Assembly: GCF_033115175.1 (NCBI RefSeq)
Contig: NC_084831.1
Span: 7,908,540-7,972,539 of the forward strand
Direction of reading: 5' to 3'
DNA: 64,000 nucleotides
Origin: Lepus europaeus
Lineage: Eukaryota; Chordata; Mammalia; Lagomorpha; Leporidae
The translations under genes and the position numbers were made by a program. The notes beneath the pieces are model-generated. The model had not been told where the DNA came from, searched no databases, and saw only the letters and a program-made list of their open reading frames with translations. Shown in pieces: positions 1 to 11,899 of this stretch. Numbering within the stretch: the stretch's first letter is position 1; every line of letters begins with the position of its first letter.

Positions 1-1480
1 TTTCACAGCCAAGGAGAGGAGGCACCGGGAGAGGGGTGGGTGCCTGAGCTCCGGCCACTGCCCCTGTGCAGACAGAGGCCTTCAGCACACAAGGAGGGAG
101 CTGGCTCAGGCAACAGGCCCAAGGACCCAGACCTAAGATGCTTCCAGAGCCCCCTACCCACCAGGCTACCAGAGGACCTGTCCTCTATTCCGTCCTGCCT
201 AAGGCTCCCAGGGCACCATGGTGTGGCCGGGGGGCACCACGCGTAGCCTGGCAACGGTTCCACTGCCACCCCGATGCTCGGGGGCCCAGCCAGCGGGATC
301 GCCCCTTGAGCAGGGCGTCTGCCTCATTCGTTCCTAGCTGCGCCCCATCTGGTTCCTGGCCACGCTCAGGCTCTCGAGGAGTGCATGTTCCACGCGTGAA
401 TGAAACAGTGACGAAGAACGAGGTGATGGGGGGCCGCGGCTCCTTCCTGCTGCCCGGCCTGGATATCACATGAGGGGCAGGGCCTACAGGTGGTGGTGGC
501 AAGGGTGGAGCTGTTTGCAAAGACAAAGCCAGGGCTCTGGGATGTTCCTGACCGGGCCGCTGTCCCCACTGGGCCTGCTCGCGTGTCCGACCTGCTGCGT
601 CTCTCCCCAGCCCTGCTCCTTTTGCCAACTGGGAGGCCCGCCCCTCTCTGAACCTCAGTTTGCTCCCGTGTAAGATGGGCTGAGCATAGGAGGTAGCGTT
701 TGTGAAACTAGAAAGGGCACAGTGGCTGGCACGTGGCACGTGGCTGCCGAGTCAGTGGTTGCCAGGACACTGAGGCGCTCTGGAGCCACTGAGCTTTTCA
801 AACCCCCTTGGCTGCTTCCCCTTTCCCACGTCCCAGGGCAGCGGGGAGCCCTCGGCAGGACAGGCAGCCCCATGGGCCAGGGGGCCCCTCCCCTCCCTCA
901 TCCAGCCACTCTGGCATGAGGCCTGACCTGCACAGCCGCCCCAGGGCCTGGGCCCCCAGCCGGAGCGCTGACCTCTGGCCAGGAACACCGACTTCCAGGA
1001 CTTCAGCCGGAGTGATGCCCGAGACAGTCGCTCAGTGTCTCAGTCTCAGGGGCTCCCGGCCCACTAGGACCTCAGAGTCAACCCACCTGCCACTCCAAAG
1101 TAATAGGAAGTCCTTTATTGAGCTAGCATCCACGCAGCCCAAGGGCCACCCCTGTGACCTGAGCGTGGTCACAAAGTGCGTTGGTCGCCACCGTCAGTTC
1201 CAGAACCTTCCCCACTCCACAGCCCCTCCCCCACGCCCAGCACCGGCAGCCTGGCTTTGCCTGGATCTCCGCGAAGTGTCCTTCCCTGTAAACGGAACCA
1301 GGCGGCTCTGTGTCTGGCTTGTTTCACGTGGCGTAATGTTCGCAGGCTTCCTCCAGGCTGTGGCCCCCATTAGCACTGTGGTCCTTCGTGCCGCCAAGTG
1401 ACGGCTCCTGGTATGGGCATAGCACATGTGCCTATCCACTCACCAGCTGGTGGCTACTCGGGCTCACGTTGGCCATTCAA
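1..1480. other. Non-coding flank left of the DRAXIN CpG island
   Basis: No exon can be recognised here. Open frames are short, overlap on both strands and show no known protein similarity. By human synteny this should be the MAD2L2 side of the shared promoter (MAD2L2 5' intron), but none of the MAD2L2 protein is encoded here. A short MIR-like tail lies near 640-700. Confidence 0.5.
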
Positions 1481-1484
1481 CCAT

Positions 1485-1600
1485 CACATTTTACAGATGG
1501 GGAAACGGAGGCCCAGAGTCGTACAGCCTGCAGGGGATGGGAGTCCAGGCCTCCCCTCACAGCCACCTGGCGCTCCTGGGAGAGTGCAGGGAACAGGGTC
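1485..1600 (-). repeat. MIR fragment
   Basis: Contains the reversed MIR core signature: 'ttttacagatggggaaac' followed by 'gaggcccagag' and a GGTCACACAG-like segment. Old and diverged. Confidence 0.6.
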
Positions 1601-1799
1601 CAAGGATGTGGCGAGCTCGCCCAGCTAGAGAACCTATGACAGCAGCACTGGGACCGGAGCCTCGGCGCTCCGCTCCAGCTCACGGATCCCAGCCACACTT
1701 CATCTGTGCCGTCTCCCAGGCCCAAGCCACCGTCACCTCCTCTCTGCCACCACTCCTCACAGGGCTCCCTGCTCTTGCGCTGACTCCACTGTGCTCTGT

Positions 1800-2148
1800 T
1801 CTCAACTCTAAGAGTCACAGTGACACTGTTAAAACCCACACCAGTTCCTGTCTGTCCTGCTCACAGCCCTGCAATGGCTCACAACTCAGACCGAAAAAGC
1901 AAAGTTCTTCTGTAGACTTTGCAGGCTCTTGGGGTCCATGGCACCTCCCTCTCTGACTTACCACACTCGCTTCCTCCCTCAGGCAAGCACATTAAACATG
2001 CCTCCTGCCTCAGGACCTTTGCACTGGCTCTTGCCCCTTGGCACATCACTCCTGTCCCAACACAAGGATCATAACCTAATATTCTTTGCCAAACACTTCC
2101 TTGCCAGAGTTCTTTCCAGATGACCTTATGTTAAATAACCTCTCTCCT
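1800..2148 (+). repeat. L2 LINE 3' region, left part
   Basis: Pyrimidine-rich sequence matching the L2 3' end in order: an 'aatggctcac' segment, 'cctcaggacctttgcactgg' and 'ttccttgccagag'. The element is split by the C SINE at 2149-2488 and resumes at 2504. Confidence 0.75.
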
Positions 2149-2488
2149 AGGGCTGGCACCCGTGGTGCAGTAGGTTAATCCTCCACCTGCGGCGCCAACA
2201 TCCCCTATGGGCACTGATTCTAGTCCCGGCTGCCCCTCTTCCCATCCAGCTCTCTGCTATGGCCTGGGAAAGTGGGAAAGCAGTAGAAGATGGCCCAAGT
2301 CCTTGGGCCCCTGCACCCACAGGGGAAACCAGGAAGAAGCTCCTGGCTCCTGGCTCCTGGCTCCGGGTCGGCATAGCTCCAGCTGTTGCATCCATTGGGG
2401 AGTGAACCAGCGGATGGAAGACCTTTCTCTCTGTCTCTCCCTCTCATTGTCTGTGACTCTGACTCTCAAATAAATAATCTTTTTTAAA
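2149..2488 (+). mobile_element. Lagomorph C SINE inserted in L2
   Basis: Forward C SINE: tRNA-like head ('ggctggcacccgtggtgcag'), body with 'gatggcccaagtccttggg', a CT-rich run and a 'caaataaataatc' tail. It is flanked by the target-site duplication AAATAACCTCTCTCC at 2133-2147 and 2489-2503. Confidence 0.9.
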
Positions 2489-2503
2489 AAATAACCTCTC
2501 TCC

Positions 2504-2690
2504 CCTTTCATGCTTTCTCTCCCTAAAATGCCTAATTTTTCTTCTTACAACCATTTATGTGTTAGCTCACATGCTAATCTTCTGTCTCCCTCAACAGGAC
2601 CCAAGCTCCATTGGCCATGGTTAACTGCTGTATCCCGTGTCAGCACACAGTAGGTGCTCAAGCCGTGTTTGTGGAAGGGGAGACGCAAAC
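2504..2690 (+). repeat. L2 LINE 3' region, right part
   Basis: Continuation of the interrupted L2, including the terminal 'gcacacagtaggtgctcaa' motif typical of the L2 3' end. Confidence 0.75.
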
Positions 2691-2720
2691 CTGTCTCCGC
2701 TGATCATCCTGGTACACACC

Positions 2721-2736
2721 TCCCCCCCCCCCCCGG
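2721..2736. repeat. Poly-C/G homopolymer run
   Basis: A run of about 14 C followed by GGGC. Prone to slippage and sequencing-length error. Confidence 0.8.
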
Positions 2737-3295
2737 GCTGATGATGTCACAGCGGCAATGGCTGCTATTTTTCTCTGGAGCAGTTTGCTGTGGCCTGGGA
2801 CCTTAGCAACATGATCTCCTCCCAGGGGTGGGGGTGGGGGTAGCTACAGGTAACCCTTGAACTCTGGGAGCTAGGTTGGGAGCTCAAGGAGTCAAGTGGC
2901 CCGCGACCACCCAGATCTCAGGGAAAAAGGATTCCAGTCTCCAGTCTGCATGGCAGTGCTGTTAAACCCCTGAGCCATAATTTGCCACGCTCTGCAGAAA
3001 AAAGGAAGAAATAGTGGAAACCGAGCCAGCTTTTCCCACGTGCCAGGATCCGCCCCCGCCGCTCTTTGATCCTCGCAGTGCCCGTGGCCCCCACTGACCC
3101 CGTCGTGAGTTATGGGGGCCGTGGGACCCATAACCCAGCATTCCTGGACTCCCGGGGTCGTCAGGACGCGGCGCCCCGCGCGGTGACGGATGCGCCGCCC
3201 CGAGCGCGCTGGCTTTGTCCCCATAGCGCCGGCCTACGGAGCTTCGGAACAGCTTTGGACGGGGCGTGGCGAGAGGCGGGCCCTGAGTAGTGAGG

Positions 3296-3331
3296 AGTGA
3301 GTGAGTGAGTGAGTGTGTGTGTGTGTGTGTT
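3296..3331. repeat. (GAGT)n/(GT)n microsatellite
   Basis: Repeated GAGT units run into alternating GT within the left part of the CpG island. GT tracts can form Z-DNA. Confidence 0.85.
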
Positions 3332-3899
3332 GGGGGCTTTCTCCCTCCCCTACCGCGGAGGGGGCCCGCAGGTGCACCGTCGGCGCCCAGGTGAGATGGT
3401 AGCCTCTGAAGATCCCCTGGACCCGCAGATCCAAGAGCGACTTCTGTGGGAACGACCCCGCTCCGTACCCCCGTCCACACCCAATCACGCACACTTTCCG
3501 AGGCGACAAAGGTCCCGCCGCCTCCTCGGCCCGGGCATTTCTTCTGTCCCACTTGACAGCCAGGGCGGAATAATCCTTTTGGGGACCAGCCGGCCCCAGC
3601 CCTGCCGGACGCCGCCGCAGCTGAGCGCGCAGCTTCTATCCATTGTTGGGGTCTGCCGGGGACCCCCCGCCGCGGCCCTTTGTCGCCCGCTCCCCGCCGG
3701 GCCACTCCAGATGCGCCACCGCTGCCCGCGTCCGCCCGTCCCACGCGCCCCGCACCGCGCCGAGGCGGCTGTCACGCACCGGGAGGAGTGGGGCCGCCTC
3801 GCCCGGTGCCCGCCTTTGTCTACCTCCTTTGTCTGCCCCGCGCCCTCGCGGCGGCTGTGGCTAGGCCTCTGGGGAGAGGGCCCAGAACGCCGAGCGCAG

Positions 3900-4227
3900 C
3901 TGGCGAGGGCGCGCCGGCCGGGAGCGCGCGGGGCCCGGCCGGGCCGGGGCTGCCCCTCGGCGGGGGGCAGTGGAGCCCGCTGCCCTCCGCCCCTCCCCTG
4001 TCCCCTCCCCCGTCCCCTCCCTTCCCCGCGCTCCCGCCCCCTCCCCTCCCGCCGCCGTCCTCCTCCCCCTTCCTTCAGCCCCGCTCAGCCTGGGCACAGC
4101 CTCCTGCCGCCCGCGCACCTCTCGGCGCCGTCCCGGCTCCGCGGCTCAGCCCTCGGCTGCGCTCGACTTCCGCGGGCGCTCGGCACCGCGCCCCTCGCCC
4201 CTCGCCCCCGCCCCGCCGGCCGAACAG
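3900..4227 (+). other. DRAXIN: Candidate DRAXIN 5' untranslated exon 1
   Basis: The 3' boundary is a strong consensus donor: 'gaacag' followed by 'gtaagg', with the exon ending at 4227. The 5' limit is a guess. There is no ATG in the likely exon body, so translation would begin in exon 2. The frame that joins in phase to coding exon 2 is open for at least 86 codons but contains no ATG. A weaker alternative donor (CCCAG/GTGAGA) lies after 3390. Assignment rests on distance and synteny and needs cDNA support. Confidence 0.45.
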
Positions 4228-4274
4228 GTAAGGCACGGCCTCGGCCCTCCCCCAGCCCCGCCCTCCCGCCTCAC

Positions 4275-4520
4275 CTGGCCGCACGCCCGGACAAAGGTGG
4301 GCTACCTGGCGCGCTCAGGGGCGGGGCGCACGAGGGACCGGGGCTGGAGGTGAGGATGCCGCTTCTCCCCTGCCCTCGGACCGGTCCGTCCGCCCGCTTC
4401 GGCCCCTCGGTTCCTCGCCGGGCTCCCCTAGGCTTCTGGCCGGGCTCGCGCTCTCCTCGGACGCCCACTCTCCGCGCTCTGACACCGCCTCGCCGCGCCC
4501 TCGGGGGTCCCGGCTCTCGC
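4275..4520 (-). other. MAD2L2: Candidate MAD2L2 non-coding first exon
   Basis: Read on the minus strand there is a good donor (GGCCAG followed by GTGAGG) with its exon boundary at 4275. It sits just right of the presumed DRAXIN exon 1, as expected if the two first exons are head-to-head. The 5' limit is arbitrary and there is no coding sequence. This is a synteny-based inference only. Confidence 0.25.
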
Positions 4521-4900
4521 CCGCGCTCCTCCTCGGCACTAGCCTCGCCCCCTGGGACCCGATCTCTCTTTGTGTGTCTCTGTCTCTGAGTCTCCGGTCG
4601 GGGATCCCAGTTGGCCACCGTTGGAGACGACTCCAGGACTTCTGCGCCCTGGGCAGAGGCGACGGGAGGGAGCGCCCTCCCGCCCTTTCGGCGGCGTGTG
4701 TTGGGGGAGCGCTGGGCAGCCCCACGCGCTCCCATCCCGGCCCCGCCGGTGCCGCGCCCTAGCAGCCCCGACGGCGCCGGGCTCCCTCCTCGGAGCTCCT
4801 GCTCCCTCTCCCTCCCCGCCCCTGGCGCACAAGGGTCTCAGCGACCTTCGCGAGCCGAGGTTGGAGACTGGAGAGCGCCTGTGTTTCCCGCCAAGTCTTC

Positions 4901-6960
4901 CTCGCCTTCCTCGGCTGCGGCGTGCTCCCTGGGCCTCTCTCTTCCTCAGGGGGTCCCCTGCCCTGGCTACTCCTCCACACTGCCCACCTCCCAGCCTGGC
5001 CTCGCACAGTCGCCAGCAGTTCAAGTATCAGGGGTCAGGCAGGCAGGAACTCTGGGAGTGATCTTGGACAAAGACTCTCAGAGCCTCAGTGGCCCCAACA
5101 TAAAAGGGGGTAATAATAGGACCTACCTCCGGAGAGGAGAAAAGCATGTCGGGTGCCCCCCCTCGCACACGGCTGGGGGAGGGGAGGAGTGTCTACAGGC
5201 CCAGGCGAGGCTGGGGCTGGGGGCTGCACAGAAAGAAATGGATCACAAATTCAAGGCTTAGAGACACTTCAGAGGAATCCAACCGTGGCACCCTCGGCAT
5301 TTACACTGCCTGCCAAACCCTCCCCTGCCCATCCAGGCTCTCACACTAACAGGGTGAAAGAGGGGTCTCTGCTCTCAAAATGAGGTCAGTGTGGCTTTGC
5401 CAACAGCTGGCCCTCGGTCAGCAGGCGTCCATGTGTCTCATCCCAGTTCTGAGCCGGTGCCTGGCTCATCTCTGTGCTAGTGGCACCGGCTCAGAAGCCA
5501 TTTCTGATCCTCTGCATGGGGGCAGGGGGTTGTCCTGCTGCGATCGTCCAAACCCCTGGCCATCATCTATGTGGTGAGAGCAGGTGACAGCCACTCTGGG
5601 AGTCTGGCAGTGACGTGGGCCAAGTGGTTTAATGAGGGCAGGAAAGCGCCCAGCCGGCAGGTGTGGGCGCCCCTGGCCGAGTTTTTGTTTCAGCCACAGA
5701 CGGAGGCTTTCTCTCCTGAGAGCCAAGGATGGGGCTGGGGACTCCCTAGCCCAACACGCCCGCCCCACCATGGCTCCTGCTCAGCATCCTGCCCAACGCG
5801 AAGACCCAGCTTCGGTGACCCCGGCCCTCCTCCCATCTCCCCCCCTCCCTGCCTTCTTTCTGAGCTGGAAGCCAGCTCAGCCGCTCCAGCAACCCCCAGG
5901 CTTCTCCCAGCCTCCTTGCCTCCAACCCAGAGGAAAATGATGGCACCCCTGCTGCCTTCCTCCCCCCCCCCCGCCCCATTCCATCTGTCCCCTCTCCAAC
6001 CCAAACCCCTCAACGCTTCCCTGTGGCCACTAAGTTAACTGTAGAGACCCTGCAGCACCTAGCATAGCCTGCCTGCCTCTCACCTCGGCTTCGGCAATGC
6101 TGGACAAGTACTGAGCTCTTCCCTCCAGCCGAGGGTTCCCCTACCGCGTGTTCAGGTTAAGCCCGGCCGTCCTTGCAGGCCAAGGTTAGATGGATGTCCT
6201 CTCCCGTAGGCAGCCCCCTGCCCTCCCTGCCTCCCTGTCTCCTGTGGTCTGCTCCTCACGGGGTGGGGGCTGGCTCCGCACACACTTATGTTGAATGGCG
6301 ACCTCAGTCAAGAGACAGGAATGAATGGGAAACCGCAAGGCACAGCCCCCCCCCCCCCCCGGTTCTGCCGGCCAGGTCAAAGGCAGAGTCAGCCTTGCCA
6401 CGGGTGTTGCAGAGGAGCGAGCACCTGCCTCTGGGTGGGTGCAGGTTACAGAGGCGGGATGTGACTCGGGGTCACGCAGACCTGATTCGCATCGCACCTG
6501 CTCACTTAGCCACTGTTGGGACCCAGAGGGAGTCGCTTCCCTGGTCTCTTTGGGGCATGGATGGGGATGGGGCAGTGAGCAGGAGCTCCCTCCAGGGAAG
6601 GTTCCCAGGGGCCATCCCAGCTTCCGTGGTGTGGCCCAGCCGGGTGGGGTCTGCCTCTCCCCTCTGCTCCAGCCCTTCCCTTTGGGAGTGAGACTCTGTG
6701 GTCAGGGACCAACAACCCTTCCCCCACCCCACCCCCGACCTCAGAAGGGCCAGTAGGCCCTTGTCCTTTGATGGGGACAGCAGCGGTGACAAGGGAGAAG
6801 CCGATGGTGGAATCCAGAGCAGCCGGGATGAGCTAAGTGCACAACTCAACAGCTTTAGTGTTCTCTCTGGGCTGGGCCCCAGCACGTGGCACGCGTGCAC
6901 ACACACACACACACACGTCCTAGAATAACAGCAGCGGCACTGAACAACAGCGACAAGTGG
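4901..6960. other. DRAXIN intron 1, proximal part
   Basis: No exon recognised. It holds a diverged MIR at about 5030-5130 (+), a C homopolymer at 6346-6361 and a (CA)n tract at 6898-6917. The remainder is unique GC-rich intronic sequence. Confidence 0.55.
5030..5130 (+). repeat. MIR fragment
   Basis: Forward MIR 3' signature: 'gatcttggacaaa', 'gagcctcagt' and 'gtaataataggacctacctc'. Confidence 0.65.
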
Positions 6961-7040
6961 TCGAAGGCCGATTTCATTGGGTGGCTGTGGGTTCGAATCC
7001 CAGTTCGAACACTTGCTCCGCCGTGTACAACCTTAGCTAA
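6960..7040 (+). repeat. MIR 5' half
   Basis: 'gtgggttcgaatcccagttc' with a preceding tRNA-like block matches the MIR head in forward orientation. Confidence 0.5.
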
Positions 7041-7184
7041 GGCCCACAAAGCTTTGTCTGGACAGCTCTCTGCAGTGTTGGGGCTGGTGCTGTCTGAAGA
7101 ATGTTATCCTCTTCAAAGAGCCAAACTGAATAGGGCTTGAGCTCCAGGCCTGTGAAAGCCAAGGCCCAGTAATTGACACCCAAA

Positions 7185-7300
7185 TACTTTTCAGATGTGG
7201 GAATGAGGCACAGAGAGGTAAATTGACTTGCCCAGGGTCACACAGTCATTAAGTGCTGGAGCCAGGATTCGTACCCCACACCCTCTGCCAGAAGCCATCA
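7185..7300 (-). repeat. MIR element
   Basis: Reverse MIR core: 'gaggcacagagaggtaaatt', then 'gacttgcccagggtcacaca', then 'ggagccaggattcgtacccc'. A clear match to the core. Confidence 0.8.
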
Positions 7301-7487
7301 TCAGGCATTACGTTAAATTGTCTGGGCACTACGATGATGAAGTTTGGGGAGTAAGGGGTTGCCCATTCCCCATCCCCCCATCACACATGCGCACACACAT
7401 GCACATACATACACACGTGTGCACATACATTGCTTGGGAGGGGTGAGGAGTACCTGCAATCCAGCAGGAGCGAAAACTAACACTCAG

Positions 7488-7847
7488 GGCCGGCGCCGTG
7501 GCTTAACAGGCTAATCCTCCGCCTTGTGGCGTCGGCACACCGGGTTCTAGTCCCGGTTGGGGCACCGGATTCTATCCCCGTTGCCCCTCTTCCAGGCCAG
7601 CTCTCTGCTGTGGCCTGGGAGTGCAGTGGAGGATGGCCCAAGTGCTTGGGCCCTGCACCTGCATGGGAGACCAGGAGAACCACCTGGCTCCTGGCTTCGA
7701 ATCAGCAAGATGCACTGGCTGCAGCGGCCATTGGAGGGTGAACCAATGGCAAAAAGGAAGACCTTTCTCTCTGTCTCTCTCTCTTACTGTCCACTCTGCC
7801 TGTCAAAAAAAAAAAAAAAGAAGAAGAAAAGAAAGAAAGAAAGAAAA
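7488..7847 (+). mobile_element. Young C SINE (CSINE2-type) with perfect TSD
   Basis: Full-length member of the subfamily with the head 'ggccggcgccgtggcttaac', a doubled B-box-like segment (GGTTCTAGTCC then GGATTCTATCC) and a poly-A/GAA tail. An exact duplication GAAAACTAACACTCAG flanks it (7472-7487 and 7848-7863), so insertion was recent. Confidence 0.95.
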
Positions 7848-7864
7848 GAAAACTAACACTCAGG

Positions 7865-10800
7865 AGGTGGGTGGGGATCCTAGGTCAGGGGCGCACAGAG
7901 CTGAGAGGGAGGCCTCTATGGAGGCCCCAGCACGCCCCCTGCAGGCTTCTGAGTTGTGAGGCCTTGGGCTGGGCACCCCAGGGCTGCTGCTGGCAACAAT
8001 CAAGGCAGATGGAGCCGCCCCTGCAGGGCAGCGCAGCCTCATCTGCCAACACAATGGGCCCCTCCAGGCTGGCCCAGACCTGTCCGGCTGCCATCCATCA
8101 CCCCAGAGAGGACAGAGGACGTGGCCACCTGCGCCCACTCCCTGCCCATGCTGGGGGCCTCCCAGCCCCCACCCCACCCGTCCCTGGCTGTCTCACCCCC
8201 CTCTTCCAACAACAGCTACTGCCGATTTCACCCTGGCTTGCTGTCTCCCATGCATCTTCGCCTCCCCTCATCCTCACAACCCCCCCCCCCCGACATTTTA
8301 CGGGACAGGTTCTGAGGCTCAGAGAGGCTGAGAAATGGCCCTCGGTCACACAGCACAGCTCTTTCCGCCCTGCGTGGTGAGGGCTGTCCCAGGGCTCCGC
8401 TGGAGGTGGTTGGCGTCTGTGTGCTGGGTTCAGTAACAGGTCTGTGCCCCATCTTTCATTAGACCTTGGCCTCTCCACCAGGCTGTGTCCCCCTGTCGGT
8501 GGGGACACCTGAGGACAAGGCTGTGTCTTTGTGTAGTTTAGAAGCTGCAGGTACTTGGCATTTCCCAAGGCCAGCGTGTGTCTCCCCTCTCAGACTGGGA
8601 ATTCTCTGAGGGCAGCAGCTCTACCTCCCTCGTTAGACTGATGGCTTCTGCAGGGCAGGTGCTGTTGCTTCTTGCTTGGACTGTGGATGCACAAAAAGCA
8701 GGAGCTATGTCTGGGGACCGTGGCAGCTCCACACTCCAGCCCGGATCTCCCCTGTCACCCTGAGCCAGGACTCTGTCCCCGTCAGATTGTCAGTTTGCAA
8801 GAGGGTGAGCCGAAACTCCCCCTGCAGACTGGAGCAGGTTCCCTTGCACGGGGCCCTGTGCTGCACCCAGAGGGGCGGGGCAAGTGGCTGTCCACCAGGC
8901 TTCAGGCTCCCATGCAGCGTCCATTGCAAAGAAGCATCTGGTACTCAGCTGGCCAAGAGGCAGAGAAAGGCCTGGGGTGGGGCAGGTGGCCCTGGTGGGG
9001 GATCGGGGAGGCTGGAGCAGGGTGGGGGTGGGGGAGTGGGAGGGGTAGAGCCCCAGAGAGCAGGGACATGGACAAGGATTAGCCCAGGACTATCAAGGTA
9101 TCTGGACACCAGGGAGTGCCCACCAGGGCAGCTGTTGAGTCCCAGCCCCTGCTGGCCACCACTGTGCTTCCCAGCCCAGCCCTGTACTGCACCTGCTCCG
9201 TCTCTCCCTGGAGCGCCCCGCCCTCCCCCCCCTCGCCCCCCCCCCCCCAAACACTGGAAGTACCCACTTCCTCAGCAGCCGGTCTCCTGACAGGCTAATA
9301 ACCCCACTTTACATTCAGGGAGATTAAGATTCACTCCGGAGGAGGCGGCGGTGGGAAGGAGAGAGATTAGAGGGACAACACCCAGCCCCAAAATGCCTGG
9401 GGAATGAATGGAGAATCTGCCCCTCCCCCCTCTACTTTCACTTAGGATGTGAGATTTCCGCTGCACCAGCAAAGTCACCTGTTTTCCAGGCAGCTCCCCC
9501 TGGAGGGGACAGGAGTTTCTTTCCCGGGGTCCAGGAGCTCCGAGGCCCCCAGCTGGAGCTCCTGGGTTTGTGGAGCTGACTGGAGTCAGACCTAAGATCG
9601 AGCGGGCAGGGGGTCTGGGCCCAGCCGCTTCTGTCCTCCAATTCCAGCCATTCCGGAAGTGTCCACCTGGTGATGGGGAGGTGCCGGGAGGCGGGGAGGC
9701 TGGGGGAGCACTCGGAATTCAGGCATTCTTGCAATCCTCCTGGAAGTGTGAAGTCACTAGACAGGAGCGGATTCCAGCATCCTCCGTGTCATGGAGCCCT
9801 GCTCTGGGGGCAGCACTGCCTGCCCTGCCCCGGGGCCCAGGCTGGGAATGGGGCGGTGCATAGTGTTTGGGGAATCTTTTGGAAAGCAAGGGCAGAGGAG
9901 CAGCACCGGAAGCTGTTTCCTTGGGGGCGGGGGGTGAAGCATGGATATGGTGCCAAGAGTTTAGTGATGGGGCGGGGTGGGGGGGCACCTGCACGGCGAC
10001 TGATGATGGAATTCGGCCCCCCTGAGTGGCCAGGGTCCCTGGTGTGCAAGTGGTGAGCTGCCCAGCTGTGGCCCGCAGGCCTACAAACCCCTGGCTCGTA
10101 TCCCCATGAGCAAAGAGGCCTCGCCACTGGGCTGGAGGAGAAGACCCCTGGCCCCCAGCCAGCCAGAGTGGAATCAGCGGCTTCCTCCCTGACTGGGCGC
10201 GCTCAGAACAAGATCCCTTCGAAGGCGGGTCCTGGTCTCCCGCTCTGCCAGGGGCCCCTTCCTGCCCAGGGTTAGCTGAGGGAGCTGCCTAGGAGCTGCG
10301 GGGGTAGAGGGGTTCCCTAGGGAGGGTCTTTCCGCACCCAGGACGCTGCCCTGTCCAGCACCCTTGCCCCCAGCACCGTGCCCTCCTTTCTGAGGAGCCC
10401 TGGAAAGTTAGAAGCACCCCAGTCACCCCAAAGGGGCCCTGTGCTGGACCCAGGGTGCCATCCCAGCAGCCAGGCCCGTCAGGGTCTTCCTGTGACCGAG
10501 GGTGAGCGAGGTTAGAGAGGTGGCCCTGGCAGGGGATGCAGGGCCTGGCCAGGCAGCAGGTTGCTGTGATTGTCTTGTGTGTTTTGTGCTCACAAATACT
10601 TCCTCTGAGTCCACACTGGCTGGGTGCACGTCCTGAGGCCCTGGAGGCTCTGCCCAGACCCAGGGGATACGCCCGTCACCTCTGCCCCTAGGGGCTGGCT
10701 GTGGGACAAATAGGAAGAAGGAGGAGTGGCTGGGGGTGATAAATGCCAAGCTCTCTTGGAGAAAGGGCCTTTGAGACCGTCTAGCCCAATGGTCAGTGGC

Positions 10801-10980
10801 TCATTTCCCCTACCCCCTGCCAAAAATAAAATTTTTGTTGAACAGAGGAAATATTTTGCCAAATGAAATATAACCTAGAATCATCCCAATTCACACAAAG
10901 CCAATAAAGCAAGTGTTTATGAGCAGTGCAGCGGCCTCCACCACTGATGATTCTTGAATCAAAATTTTCTCTATTTGGTT
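7865..10980. other. DRAXIN intron 1, unique stretch
   Basis: No exon recognised. Contains a reverse MIR remnant at 8275-8355, C-rich homopolymers near 8280 and 9223-9249, and an L2-like patch at 8575-8700. Overlapping open frames on both strands are GC-driven. Confidence 0.5.
8275..8355 (-). repeat. MIR fragment
   Basis: 'ttctgaggctcagagaggct' followed by 'ctcggtcacacagc', the reversed MIR core. Confidence 0.6.
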
Positions 10981-10987
10981 CCCAGCA

Positions 10988-11265
10988 GGCTTTGAGGCAC
11001 AGTGGGCAAAGCCGCACATGGAGCGCCTACACCCCATATCAGAGTCCTGACCACTCCGCTTCCAATCCAACTTCCTGCTCATGTGCCTGGAAGGCCGCAA
11101 AAGATGGCTCCAGTTCGTAGGTCCCCGCCACTCACACGGGAGACCTGGACTGAGTCCAGCCTTGGCTGTTGCAGGCATTTGGGGTGGGAAACACAGAAAA
11201 ATCGATCTGTGTGTGTGTGTGTGTGTGTCCACCCACGCTCTCTGTAGATCTGCTTTCAAGTAGGT
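10988..11265 (+). mobile_element. Diverged C SINE
   Basis: Forward C SINE body ('gaggcacagtgggcaaagcc', 'aaagatggctccagttcg', 'cttggctgttgcaggcattt') with the tail replaced by a (GT)n tract at 11209-11228. Confidence 0.8.
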
Positions 11266-11273
11266 GAGAAAAG

Positions 11274-11326
11274 TTATTTCTAAGATTGATTTTATTTACT
11301 TGAAAGACAAAGTTACAGAAAGAGAG

Positions 11327-11357
<31 letters not shown>

Positions 11358-11605
11358 TCGATCGATCTTCCATCCACTGGTTCACTCACCAGATGGCTGC
11401 AACAGCCAGGGCTGGGCCAGACCAAAGCCAGGAGCCAAGATCTTCATATGGGTCTCCCACAAAGGTATAGGGGCCCAAACACTTGGACCATCCTCTGCTG
11501 CTTTCCCAGGCTGTTAGCAGAGAGCTGGGTCGGAAGAGGAGCAGCCAGGACTCGAACCGGTGCCCATATGGGATGCTGGTGCTGCAGGCAGCAGTTCAAT
11601 CCATT
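11274..11605 (-). mobile_element. C SINE, reverse
   Basis: Begins with the reversed tail ('gattttatttacttgaaaga'), then a (GA)n run and 'ggttcactcaccagatggct', and ends in the reversed tRNA-like head at 'gctgcaggcagcagttcaa'. Confidence 0.85.
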
Positions 11606-11899
11606 CATTAAGTTTTGCTTTCTCTGTCTATGCAGACAAACCCTCAAGCCCTTCATTCGCTCACACTCGTCCTCGGCGTCTCCCACACAGATTTGCCACG
11701 GCCCCTGCTATGCCTCATTTTAGATTATTTACTTATTTGAAAGTAAATCAGTGAGGGAAAAAAAGAAGCTGTCCCCAGTGGTAGAAAATCATGCCGCCGA
11801 TGTCAGTTAGGCTCTTTGAAACGAGGCTGAGCCTCTGCCGGCTTTGGGCGCACAATGAAGTCGAGCAGCAGCTCCTTTATCGTATTCAACCGCTTGCTT

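Larger units (their letters stand above)
3120..4900. promoter_or_regulatory. CpG island, probable DRAXIN/MAD2L2 bidirectional promoter
   Basis: Dense CpG and GC-box content with no TATA element, which is typical of a housekeeping-type island. It lies about 13 kb 5' of the first DRAXIN coding exon, close to the human spacing as I recall it. In human, MAD2L2 is transcribed away from DRAXIN from this same point. The sequence carries splice-donor-like sites on both strands (+ strand after 3390 and after 4227; - strand at 4275), as expected for overlapping head-to-head first exons. The exact start sites cannot be read from sequence. Confidence 0.75.

Noticed and set aside
1-3100. MAD2L2 coding exons
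   Set aside because: Expected nearby by synteny, but none of the protein's sequence appears in any frame here. Coding exons must lie left of the window.
3970-4227. N-terminal extension of DRAXIN encoded by exon 1
   Set aside because: The frame joins in phase to exon 2, but its apparent start at 3970 is GTG and no ATG exists in it. The Pro-rich translation would precede a normal signal peptide, which is unlikely.
3309-4589. 426-codon Pro/Arg-rich frame in the CpG island
   Set aside because: Low-complexity translation of GC-rich DNA, with equally long frames on the other strand. It crosses the good donor at 4227.
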